From NCBI GenBank assembly GCA_002104985.1, contig MCGO01000023.1, forward strand, positions 1 through 64,000: a DNA stretch of 64,000 nt. Direction: 5' to 3'. This document shows positions 10,498 to 21,102 of the stretch, one piece after another. The stretch's first letter is position 1, and the number at the start of each line of letters is the position of its first letter. A model generated the notes under the pieces. That model worked only from the letters and a program-made list of their open reading frames with translations. It was not told the DNA's origin and ran no database searches. Made by a program: the position numbers and the translations under genes. The stretch comes from Rhizoclosmatium globosum. Taxonomy: Eukaryota > Chytridiomycota > Chytridiomycetes > Chytridiales > Chytriomycetaceae.

Positions 10498-11949
10498 ATG
10501 CCACCCAAGCAACCAACGCAGGAAGTTCCCTTCTCTTCGCACGCAGCTTCTTACCGTCCTCAAAATGCGCCAGAACCAGGAATGCACTCACACGATGGTA
10601 CTTTGTGTACTCTATTAAACACATGTTAACAACCACCCACGCAAGGTGTCAACTTCCACGGGTCTCACGCAGCTCCTCAGCCAGCACCAGGCCAGCACTC
10701 CCACGATGGTACCTGTCAACTACCCATTCTAATTAATAATGCCCTTATTAATGCACGTTGACAGGCATCAACTTCCACGGATCGCACGACCAACAGCCTC
10801 AGCAACCTCAAATGACGCAACAGCAAATGCAAATGCTGATGCGAATGATGCAGCAACAGCAACTTGCCCAGCAACAACAGCAACAGCAACAGCAACAACA
10901 ACAAGGCCATGGTCACGGATTGCACTCACACGATGGCGTTGTTAGTTACCCCCCTTCACCAAAATACCCTCGTTAAACCATCCCAAATCCAACCAGAACT
11001 TCCACGGCTCCCACTCAGAACCAGCGCCAGGCCAACACTCGCACGACGGAATTAACTTCCACGGTTCCCACGACGAACCGTCCCACGGCGGCCACGGCGG
11101 TCACGGTCACGCACACGAAGAACCAAAAGACGAACCAGGTGAATCGAATATCCACACAGTCACTTCAAAAAGTGCTCAGTTTTATTCAACTCGTTTCCCA
11201 CTAACTAGGCACCTACGACACCCGCGTCCTTCCTTACACCGCCGAAGAAGGCCGCTCCTTTGCTTCAAAAGGTTTCTCAATCGGTATCGCAGGTCCAGTC
11301 GGCTGCGGAAAGACAACCCTCGTCGCTGCCCTTTGCAAAGCCCTTCGCACCCAATACTCACTCTCAGTCATCATCAACGACTTGTACACGACTCTGGACG
11401 CGCAGTCTTTGATTGACGATGGTGTGTTGGAGAAGGAAAGAGTGAAAGGATTGACGACGGGTATTTGGTCGAGAGTGGCGATTGATGAAGATGTGGAGGA
11501 TAATTTCACTGTGGGGGAGGCTATTTCTCAAAAGTATTCTTGTAATATTGTCATTTTTGAGGCTGCTGGAGACAACTTGGGTGGTATGTGTTTTTCTTGC
11601 TTGTTAAAGTACTGTATCTTTTAATTAACTCTACGCAGCCAACTTTGACCGCAACCTCTCCGACTTCACAATCTTTATTATTGATACCGCTGCAGGTGCT
11701 CAGTGCCCACTCAAGGGAGGAAAGGGTGTCACCCAGGCCGACCTTCTCGTCATCAACAAGACAGATTTGGCTCCACACTGTGGTGTCAGCCTCAAAGTTC
11801 TTGAATCAAATGCGAAAAAGATGCGCGGAGAGGGCCCGATTGTCTTGGCATCACTCAAAAAGGGTGATGGTGTGGATGCTATTGTTGATGCCATCAAGAA
11901 GCAGTATGAAGAAAGCGGGGCTAAGGAATTCTTTGATGCCAAAAAGTGA
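10498..11949 (+). CDS. UreG-like GTPase with His/Gln-rich N-terminal head, lacking the Cys-Pro-His nickel site
   Basis: UreG is the SIMIBI-class GTPase that delivers nickel to urease with UreF and UreH. Six exons fit: 10,498-10,597, 10,646-10,708, 10,765-10,937, 10,997-11,138, 11,209-11,583 and 11,639-11,949. The GTPase domain shows the P-loop GPVGCGKT, switch-like INDLYTTLDAQ, EAAGDNLGANF, GGKGVTQADLLVINKTDLAP (NKTD specificity motif) and KKMRGEGPIV. This is the UreG order and spacing. Where UreG has GCPH in its metal-binding loop, this protein reads GIWSRVAIDED (about 11,460-11,485), so Cys, Pro and His are all replaced. The head is about 160 residues of NFHGSH...PGQHSHDG repeats plus a polyglutamine run, and could itself bind metal. 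Stop TGA at 11,947. A urease role is uncertain; a diverged metallochaperone paralogue is more likely. No urease genes are nearby. Confidence 0.85.
10591..11130 (+). repeat. Duplicated His-rich exons and polyglutamine tract
   Basis: The unit NFHGSH...PAPGQHSHDG occurs about four times. Two of the introns interrupt it at the same place, after the first base of the HSHDG glycine codon, and a third lies next to it. A Gln run of about 12 residues sits near 10,870-10,905. Confidence 0.85.
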
Positions 11950-12211
11950 TCTTGTTTCAATGTGATGGCGCGAAATAAAAATATCATTATGATTGGGGAC
12001 TTATCAGATAGTGTGGGGCTGTTGAAGTCATCAGAAAGGATGACTAACTAATGTTGATACATCTATAACGAGATCGACATAAAAAATTGAGCCCTAAGTC
12101 ATTGAAAAATGCAAACTAAAAACTAGTGATTTTTAATGAGCAGCAACGCAAAAAGGAATGAGAGGGGAGCATTAGAATAAGCAGTGGATGAAGAATAAAC
12201 GGAATGAAAAC

Positions 12212-15200
12212 TTAAACAAGGAAGGCTGCAGCAGGAATCAAAGCTTCAATGAATGAAATGGCTGCAGAAGCCATGGCATCTGACGCAAGAATTCCAGATC
12301 CACTACCTGTTCCAGAACCATTACCAGTCCCACTTCCACCTCCAGAACCACTTCCAGAGCCGCTTCCTGTTCCACTTCCACTTCCAGTAGAACCTACAGA
12401 GACCGCAGTGCTCGTCGAAGACGAAGACGAAGAAACTGTGGCGGAACCTCCATCAGCAACAGTGGTAGATGCAGCAGAGGTCGTAACGGAATCAGTTGTT
12501 ACAGTTGAAGACGATCCGGAATTAATTGACGTAGCAGTAGAAATAACCGTCGTGCTGACAACAACTGTTGTAGACGAAGACGTAACAGTATTCACTGGAG
12601 CCACAACTTGAATAATCTGTGTAGCATCCAAGGCTCTCTTTGACAAGGAACGAGAACCAACACGGACTGGAGTATTGAAACAAATCTGAACGCTTGGATC
12701 CGTGGGATCAACAATAGTAACTGGGAACAGGAGCGATGTGAGTGTCGTGGAACCACTTGTAATTGCAAACAACGCCTTGCTACAATCATTCGTTAAGAAA
12801 AATGAATACGCGAGTGTAGAAACGTTCTTGGTTGGATATGTAAAAGAAATGACGCCAAGAGAGAGGGTTAGTTTGAAGTCAGATCCTGTTTTCTGGTCTG
12901 GAGTTCCAAACTGTTTTCAAAAATTTAACATGGTGGGTTTTTAAAATCAGAAACTACCTTAAATTTCGAGGAAGCGAAGGAGACTTGAACAGCTGAAGTT
13001 GGATTGAGGTACGTTGGTGCCTGCGACAGGGAAGGAATAGCCACAAGTGCGCCAGGAGTAACGGTAAAGTATGCTGAATTCGTCACAGCTTGCTTCACAT
13101 CCACTGTTCCAGCCGATGCATCGATGGAGCTCGCCAAACTTTGAACAAGCACAGTCGAATCACCAGTGAAATTGGATTTGGCAGCAACAACACTTGGAGT
13201 CAACGTCGCAAGAGCATCCACTGAACAATTCTATACAATTGAAAAAAAGAGGGAAATATTAAAACAAACGTAAAGATGAAGGAAAAGATTCCACAATATC
13301 ACGTTACCAAAGAAAAATTCAAAGTGGAACATGGAAGAGGCGTGCATATAATCGCAGTTGAGCCAGGATTAGTAACAGCCTTGAATCCATCTCTACAATC
13401 GTTACAGATAGAGCTACCAGCAACTTTGGTAGTATATGGCATGGAGCATGAAGTCAAACTACTTGGACCACCGATACAGGCGTATCCGATTGGACATGGA
13501 ACACATCCAGTTTTCTTAATTAATCATATTGGTACCCCACATCCTTATCCTCTGTTATACTCTTACATGATCGTCATATTGACCAACTGGACAAGGAGTT
13601 GGTGCAAAGCATCCCTTATCACTAGTCGCACCGATTTCAGCAATTTTAGGAGGAGGACATGATTGAGCATCCGTGTAACCGCCCGGACAGTAATATTTAG
13701 CAGTACATGGTGCACATGAACCTTGAAACTAAAAGACTATCAGCATAATTGAGATGATCCAAACAAAATTAAGAACTTGCATAAAATGTCCCAGGGTCAC
13801 AGCTAGTTTGAGTTATGGGAATACATTTGTTGTCCACAAGCATGAATCCGTCAGCACATGCTGTACAGTCAGTAGACGCTTTGCTGCCTTCACCAGGTGT
13901 ACTATATCCCAACTGACACGGTTGTGAACTTGTGGTTCCTAGGCAAAAGTATCCCTTTGGACATGGAAGGCATCCTTTTTCCTAATAAAAGTTCAAACAT
14001 AAGATAAAGATCAACAACGGACGGGCTTGGTGAAATTACCGTGGCGACTTGACCTGGAGCGCAAGTAGTTTTACAAGGTCCTCCCTGGCAGATTGCAGCA
14101 GATCTGTATCCGCCGGGGCAATAAGCCATAGGAGGACATGGCACGCACGAGTATGTATTTGGGCCCTATATAATATCATTAATTCTATTTCTCAGTATGC
14201 AAAAACGCACAATCTGTTGGGAATATGTTCCAACAACACAGCTGGTTTGAAGATTGCTTTTACAGAAAGATCCAAGCGAGTCTTGCACTGAAACAAATCC
14301 GTTTCCACAAGCATTACATTCGCTTGAGTCTTGGGCCCCAACGTTTGTCGTGTTACTTCCGTAAGGGCACATGATTGATGATCCACTTCCATTACAATAA
14401 TATCCTACTGGACATGGCTTGCAATCAGGCTAAATAATTTTCACTTAATACTAACCATTAAAGTCAATATAAACATCCTTACAGTGCTGTATTGTCCTTT
14501 ATCACAGGTTTTTCGTACAAAGCAATCAGAGACACTTGCGGCACCACTAAGAGAAACTGATGGAACAGGGCAATTTTGCGGAAGAGCAAACCCTCCCAAG
14601 CAGAAGGCGTTTGGCTGGCAAGTTGAGCAAGGCGAATAAGGCTACACGAGCGATAAGTTAAAAACCCCCATCAACATACGTATGTAAGCAATTACCGTTG
14701 AGAAATTTCCTGGCGCGCACTTGACTTGATTTGTTCCACGACATGCCGTCTCGCCTGGTCCAGGCTTCTCATTTTTGATAAACCCTGCCGCGCAAATACT
14801 ACAAGCAGACACATTCGTGGAAGAGCTGTTTAATGTAGTAAAACCAGTCGGACATTGCATCGGATATTGACCAGTTCCATCACAATAAGTGCCCGTAGGA
14901 CAGGTTTGACAAGCAGGCTATTTTTGGTGTTCAAACTATCAATAAAAAACGCATAATTCCATAATCAGCTTACAGCAGTTCCGTACGTGCCTGGTGCACA
15001 TTTTGCCGATGGGTCAATTGCAAGGCATTGCGAAGCACTAGCCGCTCCAGGGTTGGCAACTTTTTGATCTGGACAGATTACAGGCATAGCATATCCTCCA
15101 GAACAGAAGTTATTCGGGGGACATGGCACACACGGTGGATTGCTCTGTCACAACTCATCATCATTATAAACATCAAAAAGCAACGAAAAGACGTTAGAAT

Positions 15201-15549
15201 TACCCCAGAAAACGTTCCTGGCTGGCATTTAATTTGATTACTGTTTCGACAAATTGATTCGTTCGGACCTGGGTTTTCATTCGTCACAAAGCCATTGGCA
15301 CAGAGAGAACAGGCAGTTGCATTTGTTGCTCCTTTATCGGGGGTAGTGACTCCAAAAGGGCAAGTTTGAGGGTACGGTATCTTTCCATCGCAGAAGGTAC
15401 CCTCCCTACATGTTTGGCAACCAATCTATTATTTGGATTAAGGAGCAGTAGAGAATACTTGATTGTCTTACTGGTGTGCTGTAATTCCCTGGCGCACAGA
15501 TTACAGTGTCAGCCCGGATGGGCAGTATAAGCGCAAGAATAACAAGCAT
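12212..15549 (-). CDS. Modular Cys-rich secreted protein (GCC2/GCC3, ephrin-receptor-like modules) with anchored C terminus
   Basis: It starts at ATG 15,549 with a signal peptide (MLVILALILPIRADTV) and then runs through about ten short exons. Each exon carries one cysteine-rich module of about 45-65 residues. Typical cores are CAPGNYS, CQTCREGTFCDG, CPFGVTTPDKGATNATACSLC, CQPGTFSG and CPPMAYCPGGY. The C-x-x-C-x-G-x-[YF]-C...C-P-G-x pattern is that of GCC2/GCC3 or ephrin-receptor-like repeats. Introns of 50-70 bp separate modules at matching positions. Two larger exons follow (about 13,235-12,960 and 12,905-12,212), encoding a non-Cys domain and then a Ser/Thr/Gly stalk. The protein ends in a hydrophobic tail (AAISFIEALIPAAAFLV), as in GPI-anchored proteins. 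Function unknown; a wall or surface receptor-like role is a guess. Some exon joins near 13,560-13,740 and 14,160-14,220 are uncertain. Confidence 0.75.
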
Positions 15550-15837
15550 TTTCGTTGAAGCTTATCAAGTAAACTGATTTCGCAACTTTTAAATCCCAAA
15601 TTCTGTTTCATTGTGCACTTGTCCAATCGTATGTCGTCGTTCCTCGCGTCATTTTCTTTTTGTATTTTTTCATTAATACCATTGTTCAACAACCCCAATC
15701 AAAGTCAACAACTCATTAAGAAATTTTCCAGATTATGATTCAGAACCTTTTCTCCAGCTCCATAACAGTAAACAGGAACAAATAGTGGAATAATTTTTTA
15801 AGCACGGGGTAGAATACATTCTAAATGAACCAATATT

Positions 15838-16925
15838 CTATTCGACAACAGTCCCCAACTCCCGTCTTTCACCAGTCTTATTCCGAATAGTTTTACTCCT
15901 ATCCTTCTCCGCCGATTCATCAACAGAATATTCCGCATCAACACCAACAACAAGCCTGACACCTTCACTCCGACTCACAACAGGATTCCCAAGAAACTGC
16001 ACCTTCAACGCATACCCGACTCTCTTTACACTTCCTTTATGACCCCAATCCCTCAACAAAGCGCTATCCAAGAAATCCTCCAGTGATCGCTTCATGGCAC
16101 GTTGAATGGAACTTGTGAGTGTTTGTTTGATTGTGTTTTCGAGGAGGTCGAGCGTGAGTTGGAGGATATCTTGTGGGACTTGCACGTCAATTCGAAATGT
16201 GCTTATATTCACTGCGATGGGATCTGGGTATTTTTGTTAAGTAAAGCACACAACCATTATCAATGAGTATATACCTTCAACTTTCGCACCAATGCCCACA
16301 CCCGCCGTCAAATACACTTTCGCATGAACAGTTACATCAGCTTCGACAAGAAGCGGATACCATTTAGATCCATTCCACACCTTAACCTGCATTCCTATTT
16401 GAGAAAACCCCAAGCTTCCCGTCAGCCCAACCCAAAACAAAAACAAAAAACAATTACGAACCAATCAAAACCTTCACATTCTCAATGCCCGCATCAAGAT
16501 ATCCATCTTCAGCAACGAGGCGACACTCATCCAACTCAAACTGCTGCACAGTCACATCCTTTGCTTCAACAACAACCTTCTCGACACCAAGAACCCGGTG
16601 CGAGTGCGATAGATTGGGTATTTCAAGCGAGAGGATCGTTGCAAGGGCGATTGGTTTGAATCTGAGTGATGTTTTGAGTATATAACACCATACGAGGGGT
16701 ACACTCAAACAGTTCTGCGATTTCACTTAGAATGTCTTGTTTGAGAATGACGTCGATTGACGGTGCATTGTGCTTTGGTTCAAGGTGGGATGGGATTGTG
16801 GATGTTCTGTGTGGCCGTTCTTTGTTTGTGACAAAGTGATCGGCTGTTCGGCGTTGTTTGAAGAGGGTGTAGTAGCCTACGACCAGAGCAGCGGTGGTTG
16901 CTGCCACGGCTGTGATGCGGGACAT
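15838..16925 (-). CDS. Single-TULIP (BPI-like) protein, paralogue 1
   Basis: First of four tandem relatives. It begins with a membrane anchor (ITAVAATTAALVVGYYTLF), then a basic linker and the family signature APSIDVILKQDILSEIAEL that ends exon 1. Later exons give a beta-rich core and an amphipathic helix segment (DILQLTLDLLENTIKQTLTS), then ALLRDWGHKGSVKRVGYALKV and a hydrophobic beta segment containing VGVDAEYSV. Introns lie near 16,210-16,275, 16,395-16,465 and 16,665-16,715. The order (helix-strand core, short linker, long helix, DxxLxRxW, beta end) matches the N-terminal barrel of BPI/LBP/CETP proteins, which hold a lipid in a tubular cavity. Assignment to the TULIP fold is by pattern, not by alignment. 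It would sit on an ER or organelle membrane with the barrel in the cytosol or lumen; orientation cannot be told. Confidence 0.6.
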
Positions 16926-17048
16926 CTGGTTGGTTTTTGTTGGAGTTTTCTGTTCTAATTACCCAAACAAGCTTTAAAATATGAGATGCTTTTTATTGAA
17001 TAATATCCATAGAATTCTACTTTGGTTCCTGCCCTTTGTTCGAACGGT

Positions 17049-18178
17049 TTATGCTGTGGTAGTAACAACACCTTCAACCTCTTGAACGACAGGTTTGTCC
17101 TCAACCTTGAAGAAGGCATCAATCCCAAGCACAAACTCAATTCCATCCTCTCCTACAACAGGATCTTTCAGGAACTCTACTCCAAGAGTATACCCAACCC
17201 TCGAAACTTGTCCCACCAAGTCCCATTCCCGCACCAAACAAGAGTCCAAACCTTCCTCCAAACTCGTTTTGAGTGTCCCTGCAAGCACTTTCTCAATTTC
17301 ATCTTTCATGACGTTTTCAATCAAATCGATGGCGTGACTGAGTGTTTCCTTTCCGAATTTCACGTGTACGTCTGCATCAAAGTTTCGCAAGTCGACGGTG
17401 CAATCTGATGGAAGCTGTAGTTTAATATTCTTGCATGGAGTGAACTGGTGAGGAAGTGTGGCATGACTCAAACATCTCACGATGTATTACATGATGCCAC
17501 CACCATTCCTCCCAACCAATAAACCAATAAACCAAACTAAAAAAACTCACCAAACACCTGCGTCCTAACATTCTTCCCATCGCCACTCTTCACAAAGCGG
17601 ACTTTCGCAAGCACATCGACATCAGCAGACACAACCGTGTCCCGATTCTTTCCCGCCATCACCTTCATATCCATCTCGATTTCAAAGCGCACATCACTGA
17701 TCCGGACCAACAAGAAGCCGTCCTTCATTGTTGCAAGCACAACATCCTTGATCTGGAAGCATAAAACGTGGATGTTGGATGCAGCGGCAACCTGCTTTTC
17801 ACCAACGAGTGGAAGCTTTCGTTTGATGGATTGGTCGCTGAGTTTTAGTTGGAGCACGGATGATTCGGTGATTGGTTTGATTCTGCATTTGAGAGGATCA
17901 TAGGATGCTTGTTTAGCCTGATCTCCCTGCTCTCCTACTAGAATACTAGGCATGGGTACTCACAAGTTCGCAATCTCACTCAGAATATCTTGTTCTAAAA
18001 CAAGAGAAATCGATGGAATTCCCTTTGAAGCCAACAGATGCTGTGACTTTGATAGTGTCTTTCTGCTCTTTCTCGCTTTGATCGATTCTTCCACTTCGGT
18101 CCATCGTGGCTTTAGCACATAGTAGTACACGGCAAGGCCTGTGGCGGCTGTGGCGATCAGTACTGTCGATAACCGCAT
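17049..18178 (-). CDS. Single-TULIP (BPI-like) protein, paralogue 2
   Basis: It starts at ATG 18,178 with an N-terminal anchor (MRLSTVLIATAATGLAVYYYV), a basic linker and the signature KGIPSISLVLEQDILSEIANL. Exon 2 (about 17,885-17,550) reads RIKPITESSVLQLKLSDQSI, then a pre-barrel LPLVGEKQVAAASNIHV and ADVDVLAKVRFVKSGDGKNV. Exon 3 (about 17,410-17,049) holds VDLRNFDADVHV, a long helix (KETLSHAIDLIENVMKDEIE), the DSCLVREWDLVGQVSRVGY block and a beta end. The alternating strands followed by a long amphipathic helix are the BPI-type TULIP pattern and give the cleanest copy in the cluster. About 300 residues, one barrel rather than the two seen in BPI itself. Probably a membrane-tethered lipid carrier (inference). 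Confidence 0.65.
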
Positions 18179-18426
18179 CTACGTGGAATGAGGTTTTCTT
18201 ATCAAGCTTTTTAATTTATCCACTTTTGTGTACCTATCTCATTTAATTCTTTGATCTCATTCTTTAGATTTAAATCAGAACACCTCGGTGCGGCTGGCTT
18301 AGTAAGGCTGACTGAAATGGGAACAAAGGACAAGGTCTGAGTGCCTCATTGCGGTATCATAAAAATCATAGCTAATATTCTTTTTATGAGATTCTATATC
18401 AAACACAAATTTAAAAAACGAAGGAA

Positions 18427-19832
18427 TTACGCTGCTGTAGCAACAACAATTTCATCAGCATCCTTCTTCCCAGTCTCTGTAGTACCAGCCTCCTCAACCT
18501 TCTTTTCCGAAACAGTAAACTGCGCATCAATCCCCAAGACAAAGCAAATCCCTTCACTATGACTCACAACAGGATCCTCCAAAAACTCAACTCCAAGAAC
18601 ATAACTAACTCTAGAAACTGAACCGACAAAGTCCCAGTTCCTCGCCAACGCCGAATCCATACCCTGTTCCAAACTGGTTTCAAAGGTCTGGTTGAGTTGG
18701 TTTTGGAGTGTTCCACGGAGAGTGTTTTCAATGAGGTCGAGCGCGTGGTCGAGTAGGTGTTTTCCAAGGCTTACGTCGATTTTCGCGTCAAAGTTTCGGA
18801 GTTCAACGTCGCATTCTTTTTGTGTTTTTTTTTAGTTGTATTGTTAGAGTAATATTGGATGGTTTCCGAGGGATTTGGCAGAGGTTCCAGTGAGTCCCCA
18901 CTGTACAGCACGAAACAACATTGTTCGCTACGTTCACACTCACTCCCAAGAAGAAAAAAACTCACCAAACACGTCCGTCTTAACACTCTTCCCATCCCCC
19001 GTCTTCCCAAACCTCAATTTAGCCTTGACATCGACATCCGCCGCAATCGTCGTCAAAACAGGTTTCCCACCAAGCACACTGACAAACAAACTCGCTTCGA
19101 ATTTGATATCGTCAATGACAGCAGAGAGGTATCCGTCCTCCGGGTCCAGCACGAGTTTTGTAATGTCGAAGGAATCGACTTTGATGTTTGTGGCAGCAGC
19201 AACTTGTTTTTCGCCGAGGAGGGGGACTTTCTTTTTGATTGTTTGGTCAGAAATTTTGAGGGCGAGGACGGAGGATTCGGTTATTGGTTCGATGCTTATT
19301 GTTTGTTGTTTGGTTGTTAGGGGGTAACTGTGATCAAGGGAAGTGGGATCAAATGGAGGAGGACTCACAGATTAGCCATTTCTGAAAGAATGTCCTGTTG
19401 GATGGTGATAATGATTGAAGGGACGCCCTTTGTGGCAATGAGGTTCGTTGGCTTTCCAGTTTGAACATTATTCGAGATAACTGGTACTAATACTGGTTCA
19501 ACTGGCTCAACTGGCACTGGATCAACCTGGATCGACTGAACAGTCTCTGACTCAGGCAAAACAAAGACTTCTCTTGCCTTGGATTCAGTTACAACTGGCT
19601 GGTCAACCGACTTCTCAACTGGAGCCTGAGTTGGCGTCTGAACCGAGGCTGGAATTGTGACAACGTGGAACTGCTCCACTTCGTTTTGAGCAGCGACACC
19701 TTTTGGCTGTGGCGACAGATCAATCTCGGTGTGCTTGAATGCCTTGGTGTACACAAGAACTCCGAGGATAATCAACACGGAAAGCCCGATAAACACTCCG
19801 CCAACTGCGAGCGATGTTTCGTATGAGGCCAT
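18427..19832 (-). CDS. Single-TULIP (BPI-like) protein, paralogue 3
   Basis: It starts at ATG 19,832. A transmembrane segment (VGGVFIGLSVLIILGVLVYT) is followed by an unusually long linker rich in Pro, Val, Thr and Glu, then KGVPSIIITIQQDILSEMANL closing exon 1 near 19,370. Exon 2 (about 19,325-18,965) has ISIEPITESSVLALKISDQT, LLGEKQVAAATNIKV and DVDVKAKLRFGKTGDGKSVK. Exon 3 (about 18,815-18,427) has VELRNFDAKIDV, a long helix and DSALARNWDFVGSVSRVSYV. It shares exon order with paralogues 1 and 2. The longer linker would put the barrel further from the membrane, a property that matters in contact-site lipid carriers; that role is inference. Confidence 0.65.
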
Positions 19833-20014
19833 TCAACCTTGGTTGACCGATTAAGGTAAGGTTTAAGGGGAACTTTTACGGGTCGGGTGAGACACATTCT
19901 GCAAATTGACCAGTGAGAGCACACATCCCATCAAGCATATTCTTGGCACTTTCAATAATAGTAATAATATAATCAAATGCATAATATTGTAATACTCAGA
20001 AGTCTAAACAAGAA

Positions 20015-21050
20015 TCACTCTACAGCCTTCACCTCCTTAGTCTTTGGCTCAACAAAAGGCTCCTCCTTCACATATGGTCCATCCTTCTTCCAGAACGAAT
20101 CAACTCCAATCTCATACACAACCCCCTTCTCCTTCGTAATCACAGGCACAGCAACAAACTCCACCGCCAATTTATAAAACACTTGACTCACTTCTCCAAT
20201 GATATCCCAGTTACGCACAAGCATACTATCCAAACCCCCCTCCAACGCACTCGCAATAGAGTCCCGCAGTGCACCCTCAATGTACGGCTTGAACGCATAC
20301 TCCACAGTCTCTACAAGCTGTGCAATCGCTTCACCCGCCGTCCCCGTACCAACCTCTGCATCAAAGTCCCTCAACGACGCAGTGATATCATACACATCCG
20401 TGGTACAATGCTTCCCACTCAACCCAAACTTCAATTTCGCTCTAATATTGACCAACCCCTTCAAAAACACCTTCCCCAAACTACCGCCAAACGCAGTCAT
20501 GTCCGTGGACACTTTGAAGTCAACATCGTCGATTGAGATGGAGATGAATCCGTCTTGGATTTCCATGACGACATCCTGGATTGCAAATGTTTCGATTTTG
20601 ATGTTGGTTGCAGAGGCGAATTCGGTTTCGCCCAAGAGAAGGACTTTTTGTTTGATGTGTTGGTCTTCGAGTTTGAGATCGAGGGCGAATGTTTCGGCGA
20701 TTGGTGTGATTCTGTGGTTTGATATGGTTATTGTGTGTTTGAAAGGGGGAGAATGTGTAGGTTGTGTGGCAGTCAGGTATCAAAGAGAGAGGGAGGGTTA
20801 TTAAGGGGCAGAGACACACTACTGCTTATGACTGATAGGCAACTTACACCCCCAACCCTGTTCAACCAGATCGGAATACTCACAACAAACTAATCTCGTT
20901 GAAAATGTCCTGAGTAAGGGCAAGCTTGATGGACGACACTCCTGTCTTGGGCTTGAACTCATCAGCAACGGTCATTTCTGATGCAACTTTTCTTGGCCTC
21001 TTCTGCTCTCCTGAATTATTATACTTCATAAAATGTTGTTTTTTACTCAT
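20015..21050 (-). CDS. Single-TULIP (BPI-like) protein, paralogue 4, without membrane anchor
   Basis: It shares the signature (TGVSSIKLALTQDIFNEISLL ends exon 1 near 20,885) and the core: ITPIAETFALDLKLEDQHI, EFASATNIKIETFAIQDVVM, LVNIRAKLKFGLSGKHC, then ITASLRDFDAEVG, a long helix, DSMLVRNWDIIGEVSQVFYK and a beta end. Unlike its neighbours the N terminus is polar (MSKKQHFMKYNNSGEQKRP) and has no hydrophobic anchor. An upstream ATG at 21,119 would overlap the 3' coding end of the next gene by 17 bp, so the ATG at 21,050 is preferred. The protein may be soluble or bound through another route. An intron lies near 20,715-20,885. Confidence 0.6.
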
Positions 21051-21102
21051 AACTGCATTCCTATTTAACACAAACTGCCGGCTAAAGCATTCACCCCAAA
21101 AC

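Noticed and set aside
10498..11949. Urease operon member
   Set aside because: No urease, UreF or UreH gene in the window, and the CPH motif is absent.
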